Source: Pinus tabuliformis
Taxonomy: Eukaryota > Streptophyta > Pinopsida > Pinales > Pinaceae
Length of the DNA: 64,000 bases
NCBI GenBank assembly: GCA_031772625.1
Contig: CM062817.1
Coordinates: 948,474,327-948,538,326, forward strand
Direction: 5' to 3'
The notes beneath the pieces were generated by a model. The model saw nothing but the letters and a program-made list of their open reading frames with translations. It was not told the origin of the DNA and did no database searches. A program made the position numbers and the translations under genes. This document shows positions 11,899 to 23,324 of this stretch, one piece after another (within the stretch, counting starts at the first letter, position 1; every line of letters starts with the position of its first letter).

Positions 11899-13881
11899 GT
11901 GGCTAAATTACCGAGACAGTCCCGTAGACTTCGGGGGCAACCTCCCGAGTATACACCAAGCTATGTTGAAGGGCTACAAGCTCTTGTATCACCTAGTGAC
12001 AGTAGAGTTGGGTCACCGAAAGCCGGAGAGTCATCTTTAATTGTTCATCCTGATTATCAAGTACAAGCAATAGAGTATATTTCTGAACCAATTTCATTTT
12101 CCGAAGTTACTGGTAGTATTTATCCTACCAGTGAATTAGCTGAAGAACCTGAAATTTCTAAATCTGAAACCGAACCTGCTGCTACTCCATATTCAAGATT
12201 TGCTTCTCCAACTTCTAGTGGTCCTAGTTCACCCAGGCTAGGAAGTATCATTACCCAAAATCTTCCTTCTTGACTCATTTCTATTGAAGAACTTGTTAGT
12301 TCGGACAAAGATATAACTCTCCCTGAAAATCAACCAACTTTAGAACTTAGGGAGTGTGAATCAATTTTCTACAGTCCTTTTAGGAGTGGCGCTTGGTATG
12401 TATCATTGACAAACTTTTTAGAAAACCCGGGTCTTAGTTTTTCACCACCTCGAATTCCTTTTCATCAAACACCCAAAGGTTATTATCCTCCATTGAATAT
12501 GTCAAGACAATCATCTATGTTTTCCCAATCAACGGAAACATTTTTATATGGCGGTCCTTCTGTTCCTTCGGGGTATTAGTCACTCACTGGTACTTTTTCA
12601 GGAGCATCTCCTCAACCAATTGAGCGTGAGGTATCAACTCGTAATAACGGAACTCAAGCGTTGAGTGTAGAAGAAATTCTTATGATGTCTGGTACTATTC
12701 CAACTCCGCAACCTCAAGGTAGTCAGTTATCGCCTGAGGGGCAACCCCAAGGTAGTCAGTTACCGCCTGGAGGGCAACCTCAAGGTAGTCAGTTACCGCC
12801 TGGGGAGCAACCTCAAGGTAGTCAATTATCGCCTCGGGGGCAACCTCAAGGTAGTCAGTTACCACCTGGGGGGCAACCTCAAGGAAAGTACATACCGTCA
12901 GGATAGTACATACCTCAAAGTCAACCCCAGACTTGGTACATACCTCAAGGTCAACCCCAGTATCAATATATACCTCAAGGTTAACCCCAGTTTCAGTACG
13001 TGCCTCAAGGTTATCAACGTCAAGGTCAGTACCCAACTCAAGGTTTCCAACCACCTTCTGGTCAACCATTCATACAAGGAGCTGGAAATGTACCTCTCAA
13101 TTATCAGCCCTACGCTCAACCCAGTTAGTTTCCTCAATATGCTCAACCTTTTATGGGTCCATACCCCAGAATGAATATGGCGTGGGATCCATTTCAAGCT
13201 CAACAGACAATGCAGCCAAATGTGCAGTTATCAAGTCAACCTGGAGAACCTTTGGTTTCTGGTCCGACCTAGCAACCTGTCCAGCCTACTATTCAAACTT
13301 CTGCACCACGTTCAGTTCAAGAGCCTGGGCCTAGTTCGCCTTGAACTCCGCCTTAAACTGCTGCTGCAACTACTGCAGTTTTTGTTCAACCGACCACACC
13401 TATTTCTGGACTATCGGTAGCTCCAGTTTCTACTGTTCCTGTGTTAGTGCAAACTCCTGAGGCCCCTTTACCACAATCAGGACCCACAGTTCAAACTTCG
13501 GTCCAGTTGCCTGCAGGACAAACTGGTCCAAGTACGGTTGTCACAAGTCAACTGTAATTCACTTATCAATTGTACCAGGGACAATATCAATTCGGTCCTA
13601 CTGTACAGAACCTAGTTTATCAGTATCAATCTTACCCTGGATATACTTATAAACAACCTCAACAACCCTAGTTTGGTCCAATTAATCCTAGTTTTCTGGG
13701 AGATTATAATATTCCTAATGCAAATCCAATTCCAGGTTATCCTGGATATCCTCCTCCTGGGGCTGGTCTTGTTACCCAAGGTTTTCGAGACCCTAACCAT
13801 CAGTTACCTTTTATTGCAACTTTGGACTTACCTGATTTGTCGCGCCTTACAAACGATCCAATTTACCAAGGAAAATTTTAA
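11899..13881 (+). pseudogene. Element C ORF1: Pro/Gln/Ser-rich N-terminal gag region
   Basis: One reading frame can be followed from GTGGCTAAATTACCG at 11899 (probably a mutated ATG) to the hAT insert, broken by about ten stops. It is basic at the start (LPRQSRRLRGQPP), then Ser/Pro/Glu-rich, then strongly Gln/Pro-rich. The centre holds six 33-bp tandem units coding QPQGSQLPPGG-like 11-mers (12709-12906), then looser PQGQ repeats to about 13100 and Gln/Pro/Thr-rich sequence. It ends in DLPDLSRLTNDPI, which continues in frame with YWPPMPNKLPNDIPKF after the insert, so ORF1 is the N-terminal extension of gag. Function unknown. Confidence 0.8.
12709..12906 (+). repeat. Six 33-bp tandem repeats inside ORF1
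   Basis: Units start at 12709, 12742, 12775, 12808, 12841 and 12874 and code for QPQGSQLPPGG with small changes; the last diverges to QPQGKYIPSG and a stop. The 33-bp period keeps the frame. Confidence 0.95.
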
Positions 13882-15107
13882 GAAGCCCCCCTAAATTTAC
13901 ATGTATAATAAATGGGCGAATCTCCATGGTATATAGGAAAAATGGAAGGCGATTTTATCAATAATATGATATGTATATATAATTTTTTGGCGAATCTCTC
14001 ACCAGGCATGGCGAATATTTTACTCAATTATAAAATCATGTGTTTATTGAATACACAAATGAAATCATTGCATTTCTTTAAAATATCTTTTGAAATCAAA
14101 ATTACCGATATTTGATACCTTTTGGGGGTTAGTAGATCCAGAGTAAAGATGGACCTATGCTGGTTTAATTCCCCCATTTAAATAGGCTACATTCCAGGTG
14201 AATACGATGGGTCAATACCATGTGCCATTTTGGTGAATACCATGGGTCAATACCATGTGCCATTTTAATAATGTTTTTTTCATGGTATTAATAACAATCT
14301 AGTCCATGGTATTTGTCCCATAGTATTTTGCCCATAGGTTTCACCTAAATATAACGCATTTTTTGAGTGTTCGTAAATATAAGGTGACTTATGGAGTAAA
14401 TATTAAAAAATGTTTATTTGTTTACCATACCTCTCGTTTATTTATATTTTTATTAATTTACCATACCTCTTTTACAAATATGGTATTTGGCCCATAGGAT
14501 TCACTTAAATAAAACCTCTTTCTTGAGCCTTCATAAATAGAACGAGGGTTATGGACTAAATATAAAAAGAGGTTTTATTTATTTACCATGCGTCTAGTTT
14601 ATTTATATTTTTATTTATTTACCATACCTTTTGAGTAAGTATAAAAAAACGTTTTATTTATTTACCATACCTCCACTTTACTTATATTTTTATTTGTTTA
14701 CACCCTTGCATGTATATAAGGTGACTTATGGAGTAAATATAAAAAAAAAAATTATTTATTTACCATACTTCTCATTTATTTATATTTTTATTAATTTACC
14801 ATACATCTTTTATAAATATGGTATTTTGGCCTTTGGCCCATAGGATTCACTTAAATAAAACCTATTCTTGAAAATGGGCGAATGGATTCACTTAAATAAA
14901 ACCTATTCTTGAAAATGGGCGAATGGAAGGTTGTAACTCCTAATTTCAAGGGCTAAATTTACCTTTTTTACCCTCTCCCTTAAAAGAAGGTGGGCTATTT
15001 GAGGTGATTTGTAAAAGTGTACTATGATACAAAATAATCGCCCACTAAAAATTTAAAACCCCTTACTTTCGCCAAAGGGCGAACATTCGCCCCTAAAATC
15101 ACCCCTA
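13867..15107. mobile_element. hAT-like non-autonomous DNA transposon (1241 bp)
   Basis: It is flanked by an 8-bp duplication CAATTTAC (13859-13866 and 15108-15115) and interrupts the element C gag frame exactly: gag reads across when insert and one duplication are removed. The ends form imperfect inverted repeats; the right end in reverse complement starts TAGGGGTGATTTTAGGGG and the left end CAAGGAAAATTTTAAGAAG. An 8-bp duplication and YAGGG-type ends are hAT features. There is no transposase. The interior is AT-rich with its own duplications: a block of roughly 340 bp near 14374 repeated near 14717, about 40 bp doubled near 14866-14925, and a doubled CAATACCATGTGCCATTTT near 14210-14270. Confidence 0.82.
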
Positions 15108-15115
15108 CAATTTAC

Positions 15116-16102
15116 TATCTTCCGTATTGGCCGCCGATGCCTAATAAGTTGCCCAATGATATCCCGAAGTTTGAGGGTAAGTCAGGAGAAGATCCGTCAA
15201 ATCATGTGATGACTTATCACCTCTAGTGTGCATCTAATTCCATTATTGATGATTCAATTCGCTTATGTTTTTTTCAACGAACTCTGATTAGTCTTGCTGC
15301 CAAATGGTACATTGAGTTACCACAAGCCTCTTTTTATAATTTTAGTCAGTTAGCTACTTGTTTCTTAACTCATTTTCAGTTGCCTGTTAGATACCACAAT
15401 GGCACAGAATTATTAAATTCATTAAAACAATCTACGTCCACATATATTTCAAATCATATTCATGAATGGCGACGCAGACGAAGTTTAGTGAAAATTTTTA
15501 TTTCGGATCAAATTTTAGTAGAATGGTTCGTTAAATCATTATTACCTAAAATCACTGAAGAGCAAGTAATTTCTCAGGCTTAGTACCTTGACCTCATTTA
15601 TACACAGTCGGGTACTTTACATGAAAAAATCCCCGACCTTCCAAAACACAATCAAATAACTACAGCTCCTTCAGGGTCTCATGCCGCTGATGGTATGATT
15701 GGTTCAGTTATTACCAAAAGCAAGAACAAATCTTCAAAGAAATCTTCTCCTATTATAACTTTACCAAATTCCCCGACAGGAGACTCTTCCGCTGAAATTT
15801 CTACCGATATCCATGTCGTAGAATCATCTACAGCCAAATCAAAATCTGGTGGTAAAAAGAAGGGGAAGAAGAAAAATAAACAAAACTCAAAAGAGAAATC
15901 AGACAAAAGTGAATCTGCTGATGAGAAACATAAACCTCGCTATCCTTGTCTCATTTGTGACGAGGAGCATTTTACAAGAGACTGCCCACATCGAGCTGAG
16001 GTTTCGAAAGTCGTCAAAGGTTCTCAAACGCCTGCTGTATTGAAAAATCATTTTCCTAGCCAAGATAGTAAGATGATCGGTTCTTCCTCAAATGCCTCAT
16101 AA
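15116..16102 (+). pseudogene. Element C gag core with zinc knuckle
   Basis: The frame continues from ORF1: YWPPMPNKLPNDIPKFEGK, then the retrotransposon-gag helices (RLCFFQRTLISLAAKWYIEL) to about 15590. After that comes a Ser/Lys-rich linker (GGKKKGKKKNKQN) and a zinc knuckle CLICDEEHFTRDC at 15947-15985 (C-x2-C-x3-H-x4-C, one residue shorter than the standard spacing). In-frame stops occur near 15224 and 15582. The knuckle spacing matches that in element E (CVICKGDHFHRDC), which supports kinship. Confidence 0.87.
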
Positions 16103-16199
16103 GAACCCATTATGATGATGTCTCATGTTAGGATTGCAACATGATCACAAGATTATGGTAGTAAAAATCTTGTTGGTGGTAAGGAACCAGAATCTTCTA

Positions 16200-17669
16200 A
16201 TTCAAACCCATCATCCGCTACAGATCGAGAAACATAACCCTGACATAGTAATCAAACCGCCTGCAAAAGGTATACTTCGAAAGTCAGCTTTCAATCCACA
16301 TGCGAGAGCTGCTCAGAATTATAACATTGTTGAAGACTTAGATATTTCCCCTTCAGCAATGTCGGCTTTGGAGGTGTTGCAATCATGCCGAGCACAGTGT
16401 AAATTACTATTGTTGGTGATAGGAGCTGTTGATATTCAGGATTGAAACCTAATAATCTTTGATTTAGAGAATAGTAGACCTTTCCTATCTCATCAAATGG
16501 ATTTTTAGATTCCAGTGTTAGTGAAAAATAGACCTTTCTTTCAGACTGTGATTGATGAGGGAGCTTCTATATGTATTATGTCGATCTAGTGTTGGAGATC
16601 GCTTGGTTCTCTGACACTCAATCAGTCTCGGGCGATTCTAAAGGCTATTGATGCCCGAGGGTTCCTTCCTTTTGGCATTTTACAGGATTTACCTATAGGA
16701 GTTGAAGGCAAAAACTGTAAATCTAGATGTGGAAGTGGTTGATGCCCCTCTAGATTACAACCTTCTCTTTGGCTGCAGTTGGTCTTACACTATGACTGCT
16801 ATTGTTTCATCAGTCTTTCGGCTTATCAAGTTTCCTCATAATGGAAATATTGTTACGATAGATCAGATGACTTATTTTTCATCCGACCTAGCCTCTTCAG
16901 ATAGTATTCAACATGGTAGTAAAATAACTATCCCTTACAAGGATGTTGGGGTAGGTTTGATTAAAGATTCTGGTTTACTAGGAACTTTTTCTTTCCCTCC
17001 TCCTAACGTATCGCCTTCTATTGCAACTATTCATATGATTTCATTGAACACTATTTCTTTTGATGATCCTTGGATCATACCTTCCGATCCTGAGGTGGAT
17101 TCATTTGGTAGCGCAATGCCTTCGAGTCCCTTTGAAATTGCATATCAGGTTGTACAGTCGTTTTCTGACTCTGGCTCAACCGAAACTGATCCAATGAATG
17201 TGGTCCATGGGGAATCACTTTCAATATCAACCTTAGCTTCAACAACATTTTCCGATTCTGTTCATACTGATGAGTAGATTCGTGAACTTTTGTCTGTTGA
17301 TGATTTACCATGGGAAGATATTCATCATCGATCTTCGTTTTTACCTGAGCTTGATCATTTTGAAAATGTTTTTTCATCTATTTTTACTGTTGATTATGTC
17401 AAAGAACCATAGAATCCATTGCACCATCCCGATTCTGAGTTAAATTTGGGAAATATCTCTTGAATGGTTCCTATTGACATTTTAGTTAAGCCCGGAATTA
17501 TTAAAAACATTCATATAGGTGCTTCTTGTACGGACGATGAAATCCAAACTTATAAAGCTCTATTTCAAGAATTCCACGACGTGTTTGCCTAGTGATATGA
17601 AGAAATGCCAGGAATTGATCAATCAATTATTGTCCATGAAATTAAAACTTACCCAGATGCTAAACCTGT
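16200..17669 (+). pseudogene. Element C protease and start of reverse transcriptase
   Basis: Retropepsin-like region with VIDEGASICIMS near 16548-16583 and PLDYNLLFGCSW near 16752, followed by VFRLIKFPHNGNIVTIDQMTYF. The catalytic motif is D-E-G-A instead of D-T/S-G-A. A frameshift near 16700 and several stops break it. The open stretch 16702-17277 is the protease C-terminus plus an acidic Ser-rich linker. From 17480 the pre-RT region (EEMPGIDQSIIVHEIKTYPDAKP) starts and is cut at 17669 by the D LTR. The RT core is missing. Confidence 0.83.
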
Positions 17670-19519
17670 TGTTGAGTCCCAAACTTGCATCTTCCCTATA
17701 TACCTTTCAGCCTTCTTTTCCATTTACTTGACCCACCGAGTTGTCAAATCATTGCATATTAGTTTAAAAAGAGCTTATAAAATGGTTTCCTAACTATATT
17801 TGTGACTGTTGTTTGATTTAGATTTTTGTTCAATCAGCTGCGGAAACTTGTCACTTTCCGCAACCAGCTCAAGTTTCCGCAGCCATTTTGTTGAAGACTA
17901 TGTTACAGGTGTCCAATGGAGAATCCGGCCACATGGGCAAGCTGCAAATGACATGTACATGGAGCGTGTCCCCTTGGTTTAGCCGAATCACTCATAAACA
18001 GCCATGGTCAAAGACTGTCAAAGGAGTGGTCAAACCAAGAGTTTTGTGGTGGCATGGCTCTGTTTTTCCCATGTGAAGTTTTGCGTGGCAAGATCCTCAA
18101 TCTCCGAAGGTGTGCTAACACCTGTGGATCAATCCGTGAACCAAATCGAACAACCACCACTCCATAGATTTATTTGTCATGATTACCATACTACTAGATC
18201 TCAGGACATGGATATTTATGTGTCTGTTTGGCAGCGTAGAATTTAGGAATCAGTTATAGCACCTTCTGTTATAAATAACACGTTATCATACGCTTGATAG
18301 TTAGCTTTTACATGTAATCTTGACTGTATTTACGAGCCCACTGTGCGTGCTCTATCTTTATGTTTTTACTGCACTTTAATATATGAGAAGACAACATTCT
18401 TAAGTTCAATTTGTGACTGAGTATTGATTGGTCGAGGTTGCAGAGGGCCCCTGTACACCAAGGCTCTGTATCTACTGTATAGTTTCTCGCTTTCTTTCAT
18501 TATGTTACTGCTTTTATAATCAGTTGCTTGTATATATTTCTTGATATTCATGTTAATTGTTGTCCATCTTTTCTTTTATGCTTTCTCATGATTGTTAGCT
18601 GATCAGTATTTTTCTTTCAGGTTCTTATAGGCAGCCCGGGAAAATTACATAGTTTTAATGACTAATGACATGAGATCATCTTGTCCTTTCTGCTGATTCA
18701 TTTACTGAGTTTTAATTCCAGCATTGTCATTTCTTCCAGTTTTTCTTTGCTTATTTACTTTTCTGCAACTTAGATATCATATTACTCATTTGTTTATGAT
18801 TTCCTTCCTATAGCCAAGCGACTCAAATAGTGAGGAATCAGAATATTACTATATGTGGTATGATTTAGTTTACTTTCCTGCAAGTTAGTGATTAAATTAC
18901 TTATGTCATTTTTAGGAATAGAAATATGAATGAGTAGTTAAATCTTAGTTTCATCTTATGCAATTTCATTTCCTGCAATTTAGATATCATATTACTCAAC
19001 TTGTTTATGATTACTTCCTATAGCCAGAGTGAGTCGAAAGATGAAGGGTCAGAATATGGGTTGAAGTAGTGTGATTTAGTTTGCTTTGCTTTCAGTCTTT
19101 GAGTTGCTTTGAGTTTAGTTTTTATTTTCTTTTTACACAGCAGTAAGTATACTGGGCTTCATTGTCACTAGTTCACTATTTTGGTACATTATTATTTTCT
19201 TTTGAGAATTGATTTCATCACAGCCAGTTTGAAACCTTCTTTTTTTGAGAACTTTAAAGTTTGGAAAATCATTGTAGAAATCACCATTACCATCCATACT
19301 TGACCTTCAATTCTGCCATCTCACATTAGGGTTCAATTCTGCCATCTCACATTAGGGAATCCACAGAAGATAAACCCAAAAACAAACCAAAAACTCAAAA
19401 ACGACAAAGAACTAAGAAATCGGTTATCTTGCATATACAGTGCACTTCACTTCAGCAGTTTACGACTCTCGGATTGACATTTTAAATAGAAATTTAGGAC
19501 ACACTAAATTGACCAAACA
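17670..19519 (+). repeat. Element D LTR (1850 bp)
   Basis: It begins TGTTGAGTCC just where the element C RT reading breaks and ends GACCAAACA three bases before a PBS. No second copy exists in the window. It contains two imperfect copies of a block of about 200 bp (near 18770 and 18980, both with TTTAGATATCATATTACTCA-like text and TCCTATAGCCA) and a doubled TTCAATTCTGCCATCTCACA at 19309-19355. A rc-strand or plus-strand gene was not seen in it. Confidence 0.75.
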
Positions 19520-19522
19520 TTT

Positions 19523-19540
19523 TGGCGCCGTTGCTGGGGA
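19523..19540 (+). other. Element D primer-binding site
   Basis: TGGCGCCGTTGCTGGGGA, the tRNA-Asp-like PBS typical of plant Athila/Tat-type gypsy elements. It confirms that 19519 is an LTR end. Confidence 0.88.
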
Positions 19541-19585
19541 AGTGAAACTAGGTAGCCAATTTCTTAAAAAAAAAACAAGAAAATT

Positions 19586-19745
19586 TCAAGGAAGGAAAAA
19601 TTGATAACTTCTCAAAGTATGCTCTCCTCTTGCACCTAGTGTGATCTGGAGGATCAGAAAAGAGAGAGTTATTGGTTTAATAATTTCTTGAGTATGCTCT
19701 CTTCTTGCACCTAGAGTGACCTGGAAGATCGGAAAGAGAATTATT
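19586..19745 (+). repeat. Tandem duplication in the element D leader
   Basis: Two copies of about 86 bp, each with AGTATGCTCTC-TCTTGCACCTAG and a GATC-GAAAGAG end (near 19616 and 19690), lie between PBS and gag start. Confidence 0.75.
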
Positions 19746-19776
19746 AGCCCGACTTGAAGAAAAATAAAAAAATGAC

Positions 19777-21102
19777 ATGCACAGAGCAAGAGATTCTAGG
19801 GGAAGGTTTTTAGCTAGGGCCAAGAGTTCGATTTTAACAACTCCATATACTTCAAGGAATAAACAAGAGACACCTCCATCATCTCCAACTCACACTCCTA
19901 GCCTTAGGATTCCTGGAATTCAAGAGGCAGTAGTTGAATTAGGAGACTCTCCGACACCATCCATTAAATCTGAATTAGGAAAAGACCCTTTCTTTACTTC
20001 TACAGGAAAACACATTGTAATTGAAGAAGTAGAATCACCTGAAGAAGAAGAGGGGGAAATTCCTTCTCATTCGCCATTAGTAGAGGAACCAGAGGACTTT
20101 GAAGTCTCTGAGGAAAATATCATGATAGAGGAAGTAGTAAACGGATTTGGTAGAGGTAGAGGTAGAGGAGGAGGAGGAAACAATGGAGGAGGTAGAGGTA
20201 ATAATGGGGGAAATAGGGATGGAGATAACTCATTCGGATTTCCTATAGTTGATGAGGATTCTCGAGCAACAATGAAAAACATCTCACCATCTATCCTCCC
20301 AAAATTTCATGGGTTAAGAAATGAGGACCCTGAAACATTTCTATTTGAGTTTGAAGTCGTGTGTCGAACTTATGATTATCTGGAAGACTCTCAAAAACTC
20401 AAATTGTTTCCTTCAACATTGAAAGGAGCTGCTTTGAAATGGTTGATGGGATTAGTCACTCAATCCATTAGGGCTTGGAATGATATGAAACAAACATTTT
20501 TGGATAGATACCTAGACTATTGTATGCCCACCAATCACAAGGATGAGGTATTCAAAATGGTGCAAAGAGAAGATGAAAACTTGGAGGATTTACTTGAAAG
20601 ATTTCAATACAACCTGAAAAGAGCAAAAATTAATAACTTAGATGAGGAAACCTTGAAAGCCCTTCTATTAAAAGCCATTAGAGATGAATGGATAGATATT
20701 TTGAACATGATGAGAAAAGGAGATATATCTCAACTTCCACTTCATGATATAGCAAAGCTATGTGTCCAACTCTCAAGGGGAAAACAGAATACTTCATTAT
20801 TTTGGGATGAGATAGCTGACAAATCTTTTGATGCGCTTAAACACGCGTTGACCCATGCATCGTTATTGCATCCTCCCAACTACAACCAAGATTACTTTTT
20901 GTACCTTGCCACTTCTCATTCCACCATTGGGATGGTTTTAGTTCAGGAAGATGAATTCAACAATGAACATGTGATTTACTATCTTAGTCGAACTCTGAAT
21001 CCAAATGAGCTTAAATATTCGCATGTGGAGAAATTGGCCTTGGTGGCTGTTCAAGCTGTCCAAAGATTTCGTCACTACATCTTATTATGCAAACCATGGT
21101 AA
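19777..21102 (+). CDS. Chimeric ORF: element D gag fused in frame to element C RNase H
   Basis: An uninterrupted 441-codon frame. Residues 1 to about 338 are gypsy gag: a Pro/Ser/acidic N-terminus, a Gly/Arg/Asn-rich box at about 124-150, then gag helices (LPKFHGLRNEDPETFLFEF, LKGAALKWLMGL, QREDENLEDLLERFQYNLK) ending LSRGKQN. From about residue 342 the sequence is the RT-RNase H region of a Tat element (WDEIADKSFDALKHALTHA, YLSRTLNPNELKYSHVEKLA, AVQRFRHYI). No zinc knuckle, protease or RT lies between. The join near 20785-20800 is best explained by a deletion or template switch linking D to C. It ends by frameshift; RNase H continues from 21087 in another frame. Catalytic activity is not implied. 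Confidence 0.85.
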   Translation: MHRARDSRGRFLARAKSSILTTPYTSRNKQETPPSSPTHTPSLRIPGIQEAVVELGDSPTPSIKSELGKDPFFTSTGKHIVIEEVESPEEEEGEIPSHSPLVEEPEDFEVSEENIMIEEVVNGFGRGRGRGGGGNNGGGRGNNGGNRDGDNSFGFPIVDEDSRATMKNISPSILPKFHGLRNEDPETFLFEFEVVCRTYDYLEDSQKLKLFPSTLKGAALKWLMGLVTQSIRAWNDMKQTFLDRYLDYCMPTNHKDEVFKMVQREDENLEDLLERFQYNLKRAKINNLDEETLKALLLKAIRDEWIDILNMMRKGDISQLPLHDIAKLCVQLSRGKQNTSLFWDEIADKSFDALKHALTHASLLHPPNYNQDYFLYLATSHSTIGMVLVQEDEFNNEHVIYYLSRTLNPNELKYSHVEKLALVAVQAVQRFRHYILLCKPW

Positions 21103-22580
21103 GTTCTGACTGTAACCCTATGATTTATATCTTGACAAAACAATTGCTAAGGGGCAAGTATTCCAAATGGATAGTTATCCTGCAAGAATATGACTTGGAA
21201 TTTGAAAAATCCAAGGCTAAGAAATATTTGGTTTTTGCGGAACTGATGTGTGATTTCCCGCATACTGATACTGAAGCTGTGGCGGAAGAGCCCATTGCGG
21301 AAAAATCCTTGTTTCTTATCTGTACTCTTGATCCATGGTATGGAGATATTATTGTTTATCTCCAAACCCAATCTTTTTGGCCTAAAATCTCACGATCTCA
21401 ACGGCGGAAAATACGTTTCCAATCCCAACAATATAATATTATTGGAGATACACTCTATCGTCATGGGGCAGATTCTGTTTTCCGACATTGTCTAACTCAT
21501 GAAGAAGTTGAAAAGGTTCTGAATGAATGTCACTCTGGAGCATGTGGCAGTCATATGTCTGGGTATGCCACAGCCCAAAAGATATTGCGTGTTGGTTATT
21601 TTTGGCCATCCTTATTCAAAGATTGTATCTATGTAGTCCGGAAATGCCACAATTGTCAAATTTTTTATCGTAAGATACGTGCTCCACGCGCTCCTCTCCA
21701 CCCTATAATTGCTATCGATCCTTTCGCAAAGTGGGGTATCGACTTTATTACATGTAACCCTCACTCGGCTGGGGGGCATGCGTATATCATCCTTGCGGTA
21801 GATTATTTTACTAAGTGGGCCGAGGCGATGCCTACATTTTCGGCGGATGGAAAAACTACTGCAATTTTCATTTTCAATCATATAATCGCTAGATTCAATG
21901 TTCCTCGAGCTATTATTACTGATCATGGAAGTCATTTTCGAAACATCATAATGACTGAACTGACAGATCAACTTGGCTTGCGTCACGATAGTTCTACTCC
22001 ATATTACCCACAGGCTAATGGTCTAGTTGAAGCTATCAATAAAGTTCTAGTCACTATGATCCAACGAATCATTGGTATTCATAGGTCGAATTGGCATAAC
22101 ATGTTATTTTCAGCACTTTGGGCACATCGAACCTCAGTAAAAACATCAACTTGTTTCACTCCTTTTCAACTAGTTTACGGTTTGGAAGCAGTGTTACCCA
22201 TTGAATGTGAAATTTCGTCATTACAAATAGCCATAGAATTACTCCAAGCCACTTCCGAAGAGGAGAAACATTTGTTGTACTTAGCTCAGCTAGATGAGAA
22301 TCGACGTAATGATGCATTAGTAATCGAAACTCATGCGAAATGAATAAAAGCTCAGTACAAACGAAATGTTACACCTCGTAATTTTTCGGAAGGAGACCTA
22401 GTCTTACTATACGATCAAGCAAACGATAAACTAGGGGCTGGAAAATTTGTACCTATGTGGCATGGGCCTTATATTGTTAAACAAAAGCTGGCAAAAGGGG
22501 CCTATGAATTGATAGATTTTGACGGTGTCTCTTTGGGTAAACCCAGAAATGGGCTTTATCTGCAGAGATATTATGCTTAA
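21087..22580 (+). pseudogene. Element C RNase H end and integrase (one nonsense codon)
   Basis: A 418-codon frame to TGA at 22341-22343, then the same frame to TAA at 22578. It starts with the RNase H tail (SDCNPMIYILTKQLL, GKYSKWIVILQEYDLEF). Integrase follows: zinc finger HSGACGSHM with KCHNC, catalytic Asp in WGIDFIT, second Asp in ITDHGSHF, Glu in NGLVEAINKV, and GLEAVLPIE of the C-terminal core. After the stop come the C-terminal domain motifs FSEGDLVLLYD and GKFVPMWHGPYIV. All integrase ligands and DDE residues are present. Apart from this stop and the frameshift at about 21095 it is the best preserved pol segment of C. Confidence 0.92.
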
Positions 22581-22734
22581 ATTTTAGGGTGGAGATTTTT
22601 GTTAGATTAGTTTCTTTCTAGCTGGTGTGTTTTAGATTAGAAATGTGTGCCTAGTTTAGAGAGTGCTTTTATCATTATTCCTGCTTATCTTGATTTTATT
22701 CTTGATATTGCAGATCTCGACGTCTCTTCAAACA

Positions 22735-23133
22735 TAAATTGGTTTTGCTGATGGTGCTTGTCGTAATACACAGAACATTTCTTCCACATCTTGGGTTATC
22801 TATTCACCCTTTGATGAGTTAGTATCTATGCATGGGGTAAGCCTTGATCAAACAACGAATAACGTTGCAGAGTATAGTGCAGTGATTGAGTTATTATCTA
22901 AATCCATCTCATTTGGGATTTAGAGTTTGATTGTTAGGTTAGATTCTGAACTTGTTGTATTACAGCTTAACAAGGTTTATGCCATTAGAAATCCAGTGTT
23001 ATTAAGATTATTCTTGAGAGTTCGTCTCTTGGAACGTGAATTTGACTAGATTGAATATCAGCATATTCCAAGATATTTAAATACATTAGCAGATGCAGTT
23101 GCTTCTCGTATGTTTAATAGACATTTGCAATAA
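22735..23133 (+). pseudogene. Element C second (archaeal-like) RNase H, after integrase
   Basis: Reading from 22735 gives IGFADGACRNTQN, TTNNVAEYSAVIELL, VRLDSELVVLQLN and HIPRYLNTLADAVASR. These carry the four acidic RNase H positions (D, E, D and the final D of LADAVA). TAG stops sit at 22921 and 23047 and the frame ends TAA at 23131. The TNNVAEYSA box is that of the archaeal-type RNase H (aRNH) acquired by plant Tat elements. It lies downstream of integrase, separated from it by about 150 bp. A dead copy, but the domain identity is clear. Confidence 0.87.
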
Positions 23134-23324
23134 TCAAAACAGTAAATTTAAAAGCATTCCATAACATGTTATATAAGATAGTCAGTAATAGTAATATATC
23201 ATAGCATAGAAGTGTGTCAAATATGCATCGTCTTCGATCCTAGGTTGAAAAACACCTTATGATCGGCAAAAATGATAGTACAAAAAGACATAAAATGTCG
23301 TATGAGTCTACAAAAGCAATCATC

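Noticed and set aside
21612-21986. 124-codon minus-strand frame opposite integrase
   Set aside because: Shadow of the integrase coding strand, which carries all family motifs.
22581-22734. Envelope-like gene after integrase in element C
   Set aside because: The region is short, and what follows is RNase H; no transmembrane or signal sequence was seen.
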